Source of the DNA: Microvirga massiliensis
GTDB lineage: Bacteria > Pseudomonadota > Alphaproteobacteria > Rhizobiales > Beijerinckiaceae
Assembly (NCBI RefSeq): GCF_001006805.1
Contig: NZ_LN811355.1
Coordinates: 376,685-440,684, forward strand
Direction of reading: 5' to 3'
Length of the DNA: 64,000 nucleotides
Shown here: in pieces, positions 1-8,681 of the stretch
How positions within the stretch are numbered: position 1 is the stretch's first letter
Layout: the number at the start of each line of letters is the position of its first letter
Translations under genes and position numbers: made by a program
Notes under the pieces: generated by a model
The model's input: the letters and a program-made list of their open reading frames with translations, nothing else
Database searches by the model: none
What the model was told of the DNA's origin: nothing

Positions 1-1732
1 GATACATGACCTCGTAGTCGTTCTTCGACTCGAAGATCGGCTCGACGATCTTCTCGCCCCATTGCAGCGAGCGGTTCGACGCCGTGCGCGAGCCCTCCAT
101 CTCGAATGAGGTGCAGGCCGGAAGCAAATAGAAGTTCTCCTTGCGATCCGACATGGAGGCGAAGGATGTCGGATGAGGATCGACGACGACCAGGAGTTCG
201 AGTTTTTCGACACCCCTGACGGCATCCGGAATGCGCGGAACGGTATTCCCGTTATGGCCCATCACGAAAAACGCCCGGATGAGATCGCGCTGATCGACCT
301 GATCCGCCGGCATGGTGGCGGCATCGAACCAGCGCGTCGAGGTGATGCCGGGCGTCTCCATGTTCTCCTTGCGGGAGCGCGGCTTGCGGCCGTATTGGGC
401 CGGCACCTCGTCGAACTGGTTCTGGAACCACTCGTAGTCGGTTTCCCAGACACGGGCCCAATGCTTCCAGGCCCCTTCGGTGAGGCCGTAGTAGAGCGGC
501 AGCGAGGTGACATCGAGCCCGAGATCGGTCGCGCCCTGCACATTGGTGTGGCCGCGGAAAATGTTCGCCCCGGTTCCCGGCGCCCCGACATTGCCGGTCA
601 GGAGGAGTGCGATGCAGGAGGCCCGGACATTCGCGGTGCCGACCGTGTGCTGCGTCTGCCCCATGCACCAGATCAGCGTGGACGGCTTCTGGGTCGCGAA
701 CATCTCGGCGACGCGCTTGAGTTGTTCACCCGGAATACCGGTGATGCGCTCCACTTCCTCGGGCGGGTATTTCTCGATTTCCTTGTAGACCTCCTCCATG
801 CCGTAGACACGCTGCCGGATGAAGTCCTGGTCCGCCCAGCCGTTCTTCACGATGTGCCACATCATTCCCATCAGGGCCGCGATGTCGGTGCCGGGTCGGA
901 TGCGCACGTATTCCGTGCCGTGCGCAGCCGTGCGGGTGAAGCGCGGATCGATGACGATCAGGTTGGCGCGATTGATTTCCTTGCCGGCCAGAATGTGTTG
1001 CACCGCGATTGGATGCGCCTCCGCGGGGTTGCCGCCCATGATGATCATGGTCTTGGCATTGCGGATGTCGTTGTAGGAGTTCGTCTGGGCGCCGTAGCCC
1101 CAGGTATTGGCGACACCGGCCACTGTCGTCGAATGGCAAATGCGCGCCTGGTGGTCGACATTGTTCGTGCCCCAGTAGGCGCCGAACTTGCGCATCAGGT
1201 AGGCGGCCTCGTTCGTGAATTTCGCGGAGCCCAGCCAGTAGACGGAGTCGGCGCCGGATTGGCCCCGGATCTCCATCATCTTATTGCCGATCTCCTCGAT
1301 CGCCTGATCCCACGAGATGCGCTGCCATTGCCCTCCTACGAGTTTTACAGGGTATTTCAGGCGGCGCTCGCCGTGAACGATCTCACGCACCGATGCACCC
1401 TTGGCACAATGCGTGCCGCGGTTGATCGGGCTCGTCCAGGACGGCTCCTGCCCGACCCAGACGCCGTTCTGCACTTCCGCGGTCACCGTGCAGCCCACCG
1501 AGCAATGGGTGCAGACGTTCTTGCGGATCTCGGCATTGGCCACCATCGTACCGGCAGCGGCGGCCTTGCGCACCGATCCGAGCGGAATCGTGCCCACGGC
1601 TGCGAGCCCGCCGACCGCGAGGCCCGAGCGTCTCAGGAAGGTCCGGCGGTCGAGGGTTTCGGAGGCGAGGCCGGCCGTCAGGGCCTGCAGCTTGCTGCGG
1701 TTTGCGGTGCCGCTCTTGCGCTTGATCAGCAT
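1..1732 (-). CDS. fdoG: Formate dehydrogenase major (alpha) subunit, Cys-type, N-terminal part (runs off window start)
   Basis: This is the molybdopterin/Fe-S catalytic subunit that oxidises formate to CO2, exported by Tat and associated with the periplasmic face of the membrane. The frame is open from ATG 1732 to the window edge, so about 577 residues are visible of roughly 1000 expected. A Tat motif (DRRTFLRR) lies near residue 28. The [4Fe-4S] ligands follow in NVCTHCSVGC from about residue 72, with the fourth Cys in GTHCAKG. At residue 199 the context QARICHS carries Cys where E. coli FdnG has selenocysteine, so this is a non-seleno enzyme. The start lies 7 bases after the stop of the small Tat-target gene, so the two are cotranscribed. 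Beta and gamma subunits should lie beyond position 1. Confidence 0.95.
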   Translation of the reverse strand, partial: MLIKRKSGTANRSKLQALTAGLASETLDRRTFLRRSGLAVGGLAAVGTIPLGSVRKAAAAGTMVANAEIRKNVCTHCSVGCTVTAEVQNGVWVGQEPSWTSPINRGTHCAKGASVREIVHGERRLKYPVKLVGGQWQRISWDQAIEEIGNKMMEIRGQSGADSVYWLGSAKFTNEAAYLMRKFGAYWGTNNVDHQARICHSTTVAGVANTWGYGAQTNSYNDIRNAKTMIIMGGNPAEAHPIAVQHILAGKEINRANLIVIDPRFTRTAAHGTEYVRIRPGTDIAALMGMMWHIVKNGWADQDFIRQRVYGMEEVYKEIEKYPPEEVERITGIPGEQLKRVAEMFATQKPSTLIWCMGQTQHTVGTANVRASCIALLLTGNVGAPGTGANIFRGHTNVQGATDLGLDVTSLPLYYGLTEGAWKHWARVWETDYEWFQNQFDEVPAQYGRKPRSRKENMETPGITSTRWFDAATMPADQVDQRDLIRAFFVMGHNGNTVPRIPDAVRGVEKLELLVVVDPHPTSFASMSDRKENFYLLPACTSFEMEGSRTASNRSLQWGEKIVEPIFESKNDYEVMY

Positions 1733-1739
1733 GGCACGC

Positions 1740-1955
1740 TCACTTCTTCAGGGTCTTGTAGCCGTTCGTCAGGTAGAATCCCTTCACGTGATCGGAGCCC
1801 GGCTGGTAGACGCCAGCGCTGCGCTCGTGCTGCGTGTTGCCGAACCCGGATTTCGCATCCGTCTCCGGAGAGACGAAAGCAGCAGCCGACGCGACGCCTC
1901 CGATCGAGACCATGAAGGCCCGACGGTCCATGCCCTCGTGCTTCCGATCGGTCAT
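1740..1955 (-). CDS. Formate dehydrogenase region Tat-target small protein
   Basis: A 71-residue protein of the type found directly upstream of fdoG-like genes (the 'formate dehydrogenase region TAT target' family). It has a twin-arginine signal near the N-terminus (DRRAFMVSIGG), then an Ala-rich hydrophobic stretch and a short polar tail ending in GYKTLKK. The start at 1955 is chosen because an AGGAGG ribosome site lies about 5 bases before it. An upstream in-frame ATG at 2063 has no such site. It is the first gene of the formate dehydrogenase operon, followed by fdoG after 7 bases. Its molecular role is not established; assistance to export or assembly is an inference. Confidence 0.8.
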   Translation of the reverse strand: MTDRKHEGMDRRAFMVSIGGVASAAAFVSPETDAKSGFGNTQHERSAGVYQPGSDHVKGFYLTNGYKTLKK

Positions 1956-2311
1956 GGGCGCCTCCTGCTGAAGCGGCCGGTTGCACGGACCTCGATTCGA
2001 GCAAGGCGAGATGTGAACTTGCGGTCTAAGATTGGCTGGCCAGTAATATCGCCTAAACGCCAAGCTTTCCGCTCAAGCTACTCAGTCTCAAACAGAATAC
2101 TCCCGCCAGCACGGGTTGCAAAGATTTACAGCGCAATCGCGAAGGGACGTCTACCGCGCTGTTCCAGCCGCACCATCACCAAAGAACATTTTCCCGTGAA
2201 CTGGTATTTGGAAGCAGAGCGCTGTTGAGACCGGGGGTGGTGGGCGATCGAGGAGTATGCTTGGCGCTTCGAGCGGCCTATCTGCTCATTTTCTCGCCGA
2301 GGAAGATCCCG
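1956..2311. other. Intergenic region upstream of the formate dehydrogenase operon
   Basis: No convincing gene on either strand. It presumably holds the promoter of the minus-strand formate dehydrogenase operon. I could not place -35/-10 or operator sites with confidence. Confidence 0.4.
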
Positions 2312-2440
2312 ATGCTCGCTATCCACCTCAATAGCCGAATCACCCCGGCGGTCCTCTACGAGATCGCACAATTTCGTGAGCCCACCGGTGCGCTGGCCGG
2401 GCGCTATGGCATCGGCACACAGACGATCCACAAGCGGTAA
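2312..2440 (+). pseudogene. Remnant of an IS481-like transposase N-terminus (helix-turn-helix)
   Basis: An ATG-initiated frame of 42 residues beginning MLAIHLNSRITPAVLYEI and running to GRYGIGTQTIHKR before TAA. This pattern resembles the first helix-turn-helix of IS481-family transposases (a TTP segment, then an LA..YGVS..T..KW-type helix). The conserved Trp after HK is absent and the frame stops where the catalytic integrase domain should begin, so it is a decayed fragment. No inverted repeats or second half were found nearby. Assignment is by motif recognition only. Confidence 0.45.
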
Positions 2441-2858
2441 AGGATAGAACTTTCGTTCATTTGATCGTCAAAAAGAACCCCGGCACGAGACCGGGGAAAG
2501 CCCGCGTCCCGGGGGGCAAAGGCAGGCGCGGGCTCTAAAGGTGCGGATACTGCCATGACTCCGCAAGTCCCGAAAATGAGAGGCGTGTTACCTCGTCCGA
2601 GAGGCAGCCTTCTGCATAGGGAGAAATGCCAGGGTTATTCCCTCCGGAAAGCCCAACCAATGGGAGACCTCAGTATCCGCCGAGGTCACCTGCGACACAT
2701 TGAGAGATGCCAGATTCCGGCGGCATGCTTCCAACGATTATCGCAAGGCTCGCGTGGCTGATGTTGCGTGATCGTAAAACAATATTCGAAGCGCGTAACG
2801 CTACGGCAACATAGCCCTGACACGCTCGTACTCATCGAATCGTCACCGTAAGAGAGCC
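2441..2858. other. Non-coding stretch with two hairpins, otherwise no gene seen
   Basis: Apart from the paired GC-rich hairpins at 2478-2534, this region shows no reading frame with plausible protein character on either strand. It could hold a small RNA or regulatory leader, but nothing identifies one. Confidence 0.35.
2478..2534. other. Two adjacent GC-rich hairpins (possible terminator or small structured RNA)
   Basis: Hairpin 1 pairs CCCCGG (2478-2483) with CCGGGG (2491-2496) around a 7-base loop. Hairpin 2 pairs AGCCCGCG (2499-2506) with CGCGGGCT (2527-2534), both perfect. No T-run follows either, so a classical rho-independent terminator is not shown. The pair lies just after the transposase remnant. 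Confidence 0.4.
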
Positions 2859-2960
2859 ATGAACCAGCAGCGAACAGCCACCACAAGAGCCGGCATCGTG
2901 GCGGTGCTGGCCGTAGCCGGCGCTTTTGCTGTCCTGTACCTCCCATTGCTGATCAAGTGA
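2859..2960 (+). CDS. Possible 33-residue single-membrane-span peptide
   Basis: An ATG frame encoding a polar, basic N-terminus (MNQQRTATTRAG) followed by about 20 hydrophobic residues (IVAVLAVAGAFAVLYLPLLI) and a terminal Lys. The composition and ordering are typical of a small inner-membrane peptide with a cytoplasmic basic end. A purine-rich AGAGAG tract lies just upstream of the ATG. No family is recognised. It lies alone before the Mfd-type gene. Its short length means chance is a serious alternative. Confidence 0.4.
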   Translation: MNQQRTATTRAGIVAVLAVAGAFAVLYLPLLIK

Positions 2961-3220
2961 GCTCCGCCCGGGCAAACGCCACGAGTCGCCGAATCAAAGG
3001 GACTCACGGAATCCGCGTCCTCCCTTGTCTATCATCGAGATTGCAGGACTGACGGGCACCGCGGATCCCGTCAATGCGAACGCGGCACGCCAGAGATTGC
3101 GTGATCACTGAAACGAGCCGGCTCGCCCCTGCAATATTTCGCAAGGGGCATTTTATTGGATCCTCGGACGAGTTGGAGGTGTTGAGGCCCCGGACCTCGA
3201 TCAGGTCCTGGAGGTTCAGC

Positions 3221-6200
3221 GTGCCATCGACCAAGCTTAAGCCGGCATCCGCGCCATCAGAACTCTACCTTAGCGACCCGGACGCGTCCTGCGAGATCTC
3301 CCTGCACCTCGTCACCACCTGGGACGAGCGCAGCAAAAAGCCGCTTCTCTACGTGGGCAGAAGCGAAGCCGAGATTCAGGCAATCCGACGTGACCTCGCA
3401 ACGCTGGCTCCGGCGATGCGCATTGCGCTTTTCCCGCCATGGGACTGCCTGCCCTATGACCGTTACTCTCCCACTCGGGCCGCTATGGGTGAGCGCGTAG
3501 CTACCCTCGCCTCCTTGCTCGACACCGAGGGGCCCCCAAACGTCGTCCTGACGACATTCAGCTCGATCATGCAGCGGGTTCCGCCACGCTCGAAGGTTAC
3601 GCTGTCCTTCGACCTGTCTCCAAACCAATCCGTGGATCTGGATGACTTGGCGTTGCGCCTCCGCGCCTTCGGTTATCGCCTCGATGACCGGGTGGACGAG
3701 CCTGGCGAAGCGGCTCTGCGCGGCCACGTCGTCGATATCTTCCCGCCCGGCTTTGCGGAACCGGTTCGCATCGAGCACCAGGACGGGATCATTCAGTCGT
3801 TCCGGCGCTACGACCCGGTGTCACAACGCGGGACCGGAGAGATCGAGAGGCTTCTGATCCGCCCCGCCTCCGAGCGGATCGAGGAGACGGAGCCGGGCCG
3901 AGACATGGAAGTGCCGGGCCGCGAGCACCGGCTTCCCGAGATCTATCCGGCTCTCGAAACCCTGTTCGACTATTCGGAATTCCAGGCAGTCCTGCTCGGC
4001 CCGGAGGCGCAGGAGCGGATGGGAGCAATCGCAGACCGCACGCTCAACGCCTACGAGACACGACTCTCGATGCGCAGCAAGTACGAGGAATCTCGCCCCC
4101 TTTCCCCCGAGCGGCTCTATCTCGATGAAGACGAAACACGCGCAATCCTGGCTCGGCAGCCGACACTCAGCCTGGAACTCGACGAAAATCGCGCATCTCA
4201 AGGCCCCGTTCCGGCCTTCTCTCGCGAACGCCGCCCCTTCGTAAAACTCGCGGACTGGACGGAGGAGCGGATCTCAGACGGCTACCGGGTCGTCGTCGCA
4301 CTGTCCCGGCCTCAGGACCTGGAGCGGCTACGACGGGCTCTGGACGTTCCGTCCAACACCATCCGGACGGTGTCGAACTGGCGCGAGGCCGAGGATGCAG
4401 AGCCTGGAACCGTTGCAGTTCTCGCCGGAGAGCTGAGCCGAGGAATCATCGACCCCCATCGGAAGATCGCTCTCGTCGGCACCGCAGACATTCTGGGATC
4501 CCGCGCGAGGACGACAGGTTCGGCGAGCCCTTCGCGGGCAGCGGCCGAATGGACCGAACTCGACTTGAAAATCGGAGACGTCGTGATCCATCTCGACCAC
4601 GGGGTCTCGATCCTGCGTGGCCTCGAGACGGTCGAGACGGACGGCGGCGTGTCGGAATTCATTCGTTTGGAATTCGACGGGGATCAATCCCTTCTCGTGC
4701 CGGCCGACGAGATGGGGCGCGTCTGGCGTTACGGCGCCTCCCCTGAACACGTGCGCCTCCATCGATTGAACTCCGATGCTTGGGAAAAGCGACGCAAGCA
4801 GGTCGAGGCGCAGATCGCGGAGACGGCTGCGGGGCTCATCGCGCGAGTCAAGGCGCGCGATGCGAAGACGGTCGATCCGATCGTGCCGCCGAGGCAGGCT
4901 TACGAACGCTTCGTGGCCGGTTTCCCATTTCCGGAGACGCAGGATCAGTCCGCGGCAATACGGGACGTCCTTGCGGATCTCGCTTCAACTCGCCCCATGA
5001 ACCGCCTCGTCTGCGGTGATGTCGGATACGGCAAGACGGAGGTCGCCTTGCGTGCGGCTGCGGCCGTGGCACTCTCGGGCCGACAGGTCGCCATCCTGGC
5101 GCCGACGACGGTGCTCGTCCGGCAGCATGTCCGCACGTTCGAGCGACGGTTCAAGCCGCTCGGGCTCGAGGTCGGTCATCTCTCACGCCTTGTGCCTGCA
5201 GCCGAGGCACGGACGACCCGGCGCCGGCTGAAGGAGGGGGACCTCCGGATCGTGATCGGCACGCACGCCTTGGCGGGCCGCAATGTGCACTTCACGGATC
5301 TCGGCTTAATAGTGATCGACGAGGAGCAGCGCTTCGGAGCTGCGCAGAAGGACAAGATCCGTGCACTCGCCGAGGGGGCGCGTAGCCTCGCTTTGACAGC
5401 AACGCCGATCCCGCGAACCCTTCAAGGGGCGCTGGCAGGACTCGCCGACCTGAGCATCATTGCGACGCCGCCCGCCCGTCGACAGCCGATCCGAACGGCC
5501 CTGACCCCGTTCGACGAGGCCAGCGTCCGCGAGGCGCTCCTTCGAGAGCACCGGCGGGGCGGCCAGAGCTTCGTGGTGTCTTCCCGGATCGAGGACATCG
5601 CCTCTCTGCGCGAACGGCTCGAGGCGATCGTTCCGGATCTCGATCTCGTCGTTGCGCACGGTGACATGCCGACCGGAGAGATCGACGAAGTGATGGTCGC
5701 CTTTGCGGAGGGCGAAGGCGGCGTGCTTCTGACGACGAACATCATCGAGAGCGGCCTCGACGTGCCGCGGGCCAATACGATGCTCGTCTGGCGCCCCGAC
5801 CGGTTCGGTCTCTCGCAGCTTCACCAATTGCGCGGCCGCGTGGGTCGCGGCAATCGGCAGGGCATCGTCCATCTTCTGATCGACCCGGCCCACCCCATTC
5901 GCGACGCGACGAGGAAGCGCCTGGAAACGCTCGAAAGCCTTGATCGGCTGGGCGCCGGCTTCGCGATCGCCGCCCGCGATCTCGATCAGCGCGGCGCTGG
6001 CGACATTCTGGGTGACGAACAGGCAGGTCACCTGAAGGTGATCGGCACAGGGCTTTACCAGCACCTCCTCGGGATCGCGATCTCCAAGGCCCGCGGAGAG
6101 CCCATGGACGAGAGCGATCCTCCTCACCTCAATATCGGAATGCGCGGCTGGCTGCCGGACACGTACGTCCCCGAGCCGGAACTGCGCATCAATCTGCACG

Positions 6201-6538
6201 CGAAGATCGCGGGCTCCACCCGCGAGGAGGAGGTCGAGGCGTTTCGCGAAGAACTCGTCGACCGCTTCGGACCTCTCCCGGAGCCGGCCGAGCGGTGGGT
6301 CGAGCTCGCGCGTCTCAGGGCTATCGCCCGGGCGCTCGGCATCGACCGGATCGATGCAGGACCGCAAGCCGTTGCCGTAACCTTCCGAGCGAGCTCGGAC
6401 GCCCGGACGCGAGCCGATGCGGCGCTTGCTGCAGCGGGCGGCCGTCTCTCCTGGCGAGAGGGGCGCCTGCTCCTCAAGATACAAGATGCGGCCGAACCGC
6501 TCATCGCCGCCGAAGAGATGCTCCGCCTTCTGTCCTGA
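3221..6538 (+). CDS. mfd: Mfd-type transcription-repair coupling helicase
   Basis: An ATP-driven DNA translocase of the Mfd family, which displaces stalled RNA polymerase and recruits UvrA. With the GTG start the protein has 1105 residues. The order is a UvrB-like N-terminal module, an RNA-polymerase-interacting CarD-like segment near residues 440-500 (IGDVVIHLDHGVSILRG), helicase motif I near 598 (GDVGYGKTE), the DEEQ box near 700, TATPIPRT near 726, motif VI near 870-880 (RGRVGRGNRQG), and a TRG-type segment near 907-937. GTG 3221 is preferred because GGAGG lies about 6 bases upstream. ATG 3074 is in frame but has no ribosome site. It is somewhat shorter than usual Mfd (about 1150-1170), so it may be a paralog; a second copy outside the window cannot be excluded. 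Confidence 0.85.
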   Translation: MPSTKLKPASAPSELYLSDPDASCEISLHLVTTWDERSKKPLLYVGRSEAEIQAIRRDLATLAPAMRIALFPPWDCLPYDRYSPTRAAMGERVATLASLLDTEGPPNVVLTTFSSIMQRVPPRSKVTLSFDLSPNQSVDLDDLALRLRAFGYRLDDRVDEPGEAALRGHVVDIFPPGFAEPVRIEHQDGIIQSFRRYDPVSQRGTGEIERLLIRPASERIEETEPGRDMEVPGREHRLPEIYPALETLFDYSEFQAVLLGPEAQERMGAIADRTLNAYETRLSMRSKYEESRPLSPERLYLDEDETRAILARQPTLSLELDENRASQGPVPAFSRERRPFVKLADWTEERISDGYRVVVALSRPQDLERLRRALDVPSNTIRTVSNWREAEDAEPGTVAVLAGELSRGIIDPHRKIALVGTADILGSRARTTGSASPSRAAAEWTELDLKIGDVVIHLDHGVSILRGLETVETDGGVSEFIRLEFDGDQSLLVPADEMGRVWRYGASPEHVRLHRLNSDAWEKRRKQVEAQIAETAAGLIARVKARDAKTVDPIVPPRQAYERFVAGFPFPETQDQSAAIRDVLADLASTRPMNRLVCGDVGYGKTEVALRAAAAVALSGRQVAILAPTTVLVRQHVRTFERRFKPLGLEVGHLSRLVPAAEARTTRRRLKEGDLRIVIGTHALAGRNVHFTDLGLIVIDEEQRFGAAQKDKIRALAEGARSLALTATPIPRTLQGALAGLADLSIIATPPARRQPIRTALTPFDEASVREALLREHRRGGQSFVVSSRIEDIASLRERLEAIVPDLDLVVAHGDMPTGEIDEVMVAFAEGEGGVLLTTNIIESGLDVPRANTMLVWRPDRFGLSQLHQLRGRVGRGNRQGIVHLLIDPAHPIRDATRKRLETLESLDRLGAGFAIAARDLDQRGAGDILGDEQAGHLKVIGTGLYQHLLGIAISKARGEPMDESDPPHLNIGMRGWLPDTYVPEPELRINLHAKIAGSTREEEVEAFREELVDRFGPLPEPAERWVELARLRAIARALGIDRIDAGPQAVAVTFRASSDARTRADAALAAAGGRLSWREGRLLLKIQDAAEPLIAAEEMLRLLS

Positions 6539-6588
6539 CCGGCAGACGAGAGGTTGACGTCTTCGCTTCCGGCACCCACCACCGGGCC

Positions 6589-7383
6589 ATGCTGATCGAA
6601 ATCGATGACCCGGATGACCCAAGGCTCGAACCTTACCGGGATGTGCGAGAGCGGGATCTGGTGGGGCGAGAGGGGATGTTCATCGCGGAGGGCGAGGTCG
6701 TCCTGCGCATCCTCCTGACACGTTCCCGGTTTGACGTCGCATCCGTCCTCCTGCTCGAGAGCCGCACCCATGCGCTCGGCACGCTACTGAACGCCCGTTG
6801 CGCCGACATCCCGATCTACGTCGTGACGCGCGCCGTTATGGACAGGATTGCCGGGTTCCCGGTTCATCGCGGTGTGCTCGCGCTTGGGCGTACCGGCGCG
6901 GCTCCGCAGGCGAACGACATCCTTCACGACCTGCCTGCGCGCTCCCTCGTCCTGGGGCTCGTCGGCCTGAGCAATCACGACAATGTGGGTGGAATTTTCC
7001 GAAACGCGGCGGCGTTCGGGGCGGGCGCAGTCATCTTGGACGGAACCACGTGTGATCCCCTCTACCGGAAAGCCATCCGCGTGTCGGTCGGAGCGGCACT
7101 GATAGTTCCCTTTGCGAGGGTCGAACGCCCGGAGGGGATGCTCGACACCCTATCCGCCGCTGGTTTCGAGATCCTGGCACTCAGTTCGGGCGGACGGGAG
7201 AGCCTTGCGCAGACCCGGCGAGCCCCGCGCACCGCGCTTCTGGTGGGTGCCGAGGGGCCGGGACTTCCCGCAAGCCTCATGTCATGGGCCCGGAGCGTGG
7301 CGATCCCGATGGCGCCGGGATTCGACTCCCTCAACGTCTCCACTGCCACGGGCATCGCACTCCATCACCTGTCGACGATCTGA
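6589..7383 (+). CDS. SpoU/TrmH-family RNA 2'-O-methyltransferase
   Basis: A 264-residue SPOUT-class enzyme that methylates ribose 2'-hydroxyls of rRNA or tRNA using S-adenosylmethionine. Motif 1 is NHDNVGGIFRNA near residue 129, with the catalytic Arg. Motif 2 is VGAEGPG near 219. Motif 3 is SLNVSTATGIA near 247. Together they form the trefoil-knot cofactor site. The N-terminal 100 residues look like the SpoU substrate-binding domain (a FIAEGEVV element). The start at 6589 is chosen because the homologous N-terminus begins there; the frame is open further upstream but overlaps the Mfd-type gene. It follows that gene by 50 bases on the same strand. The target nucleotide cannot be told from sequence. 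Confidence 0.9.
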   Translation: MLIEIDDPDDPRLEPYRDVRERDLVGREGMFIAEGEVVLRILLTRSRFDVASVLLLESRTHALGTLLNARCADIPIYVVTRAVMDRIAGFPVHRGVLALGRTGAAPQANDILHDLPARSLVLGLVGLSNHDNVGGIFRNAAAFGAGAVILDGTTCDPLYRKAIRVSVGAALIVPFARVERPEGMLDTLSAAGFEILALSSGGRESLAQTRRAPRTALLVGAEGPGLPASLMSWARSVAIPMAPGFDSLNVSTATGIALHHLSTI

Positions 7384-7426
7384 CACCACTCCTGTCGGCT
7401 CCCCGCCGGTCAGTTCAATCAGCCGG

Positions 7427-7747
7427 TCAGGAAGCTGTCTCGGCCGTAATCCACGAAAGGGTGTCTTCGTCGGCGCTGGCGGGCTCGATGAAGAAAATGG
7501 ACGGCGTCTCGTAGGGATGTCTCGCCTTCAGGGCAGCGTGAAGCTGTTCCCGCAAGCCGGTCCGGGACTTCAGAATCGCTACGACCTCCTCCCCACGCTC
7601 GATGGTGCCCTTCCAGCGGTAGACCGAGCGCATCCCGGGCAGCACGTTGATGCAGGCGATAAGTCCCTCCGAAACGAGCGCTTCGCCGATCGAAAGCGCG
7701 GTCTCGGCATCGGGTAACGTCGTATAGATGAGAAGCGGTCGGTCCAT
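7427..7747 (-). CDS. cutA: Divalent-cation tolerance protein CutA1
   Basis: A 106-residue member of the CutA1 family, a PII-like trimeric ferredoxin-fold protein linked to divalent metal tolerance. The family core is clear: an N-terminal strand (LLIYTTLPD), LIACINVLP, a YRWKG segment after the first helix, and the C-terminal HPYETPSIFFI motif. The start at 7747 (MDRPLLIYTT) matches normal family length; an upstream ATG at 7801 would add 18 atypical residues. It converges with the RNA methyltransferase gene. Confidence 0.92.
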   Translation of the reverse strand: MDRPLLIYTTLPDAETALSIGEALVSEGLIACINVLPGMRSVYRWKGTIERGEEVVAILKSRTGLREQLHAALKARHPYETPSIFFIEPASADEDTLSWITAETAS

Positions 7748-7872
7748 GCTATGCCTCCGGAAAGGGCTGAGAGTATTTCTCGGCGACAAAGTGCGGTTCA
7801 CCGTAGAGAAGCGGCAAGGAATGGCATCGCCTTCGTCGACGAAGGCGATGCCGGAGCGAGGGTAACTGGAGC

Positions 7873-8646
7873 ATGGCTCGGCGGTTCAACAGAGTCGCTT
7901 TCGTGGCGAGCGTTACACCTGAGGCCCAAGAGGCGCTCGCTTCACTGACCGAGACCTATCCTTCCGCCGCTCCGGAAGAGGCGGACGTGATCGTCGCTCT
8001 CGGAGGCGACGGCCTGATGCTCCAGACGCTCCACCGATTCCTCGGATCCGCCATGCCGATCTACGGCATGAACAAGGGAACCGTGGGATTCCTGATGAAC
8101 GAGTTCCGCGAGGATGGCTTGCTCGAGCGGCTCGAGCAAGCCGAGCGGAGCGTGGTCCATCCGCTGCTCATGGTTGCGCGCGACATCGACGGGATCGCCC
8201 ACACGGCCAGGGCGATCAACGAGGTGTCGATGCTCCGACAGACCTACCAGGCTGCGAAACTGACGATCAACATCGACTCGCATGTCCGGCTGCCTGAACT
8301 CATCGCCGACGGGGTGCTCGTCGCCACTCCGGCCGGCTCGACCGCCTACAATCTTTCGGTGAACGGCCCGATTCTGCCCCTCAATGCGCCGCTCCTGGCC
8401 CTGACGCCCATCTCCGCCTTCCGGCCGCGCCGCTGGCGTGGCGCCCTCCTCCCGGATCATGCCAAGATCCAGATCGACGTGATCGAACCGGAGATCCGGC
8501 CCGTCAGCGCCGTCGCGGACCATACGGAGTTTCGTTCGATCTCACAGATTCAAGTGTCCATGGATCGCAGTGTCGACCTGGTCATGCTGCACGACCCCGG
8601 CCACAATCTCGATGAGCGGATCCTGCGGGAGCAATTCGGACCCTGA
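7873..8646 (+). CDS. nadK: NAD kinase
   Basis: Phosphorylates NAD to NADP in the cytoplasm (257 residues). The signature GGDG is at about residue 44 in VIVALGGDGLMLQTL. The family NE/D motif appears as INEVSM near 115, and the Gly-rich TPAGSTAYN segment near 153, followed by the family-typical PILP and PISAF stretches. Length is normal for alphaproteobacterial enzymes. It is a single gene divergent from cutA and converges on the transglycosylase gene. Confidence 0.95.
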   Translation: MARRFNRVAFVASVTPEAQEALASLTETYPSAAPEEADVIVALGGDGLMLQTLHRFLGSAMPIYGMNKGTVGFLMNEFREDGLLERLEQAERSVVHPLLMVARDIDGIAHTARAINEVSMLRQTYQAAKLTINIDSHVRLPELIADGVLVATPAGSTAYNLSVNGPILPLNAPLLALTPISAFRPRRWRGALLPDHAKIQIDVIEPEIRPVSAVADHTEFRSISQIQVSMDRSVDLVMLHDPGHNLDERILREQFGP

Positions 8647-8681
8647 GTGATTGCGGCGCGCCGCGTCGGAGCGCGAGACGG

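Noticed and set aside
173..1915. Long plus-strand open frame of 580 residues
   Set aside because: It is the exact complement frame of the minus-strand formate dehydrogenase. The minus strand carries the Tat motif, cluster ligands and active-site Cys, while this frame has no recognisable domain.
5306..6622. Minus-strand open frame of 438 residues across the Mfd-type gene
   Set aside because: It lies entirely over helicase motifs on the plus strand and shows no protein family character. It reflects GC-rich codon bias.
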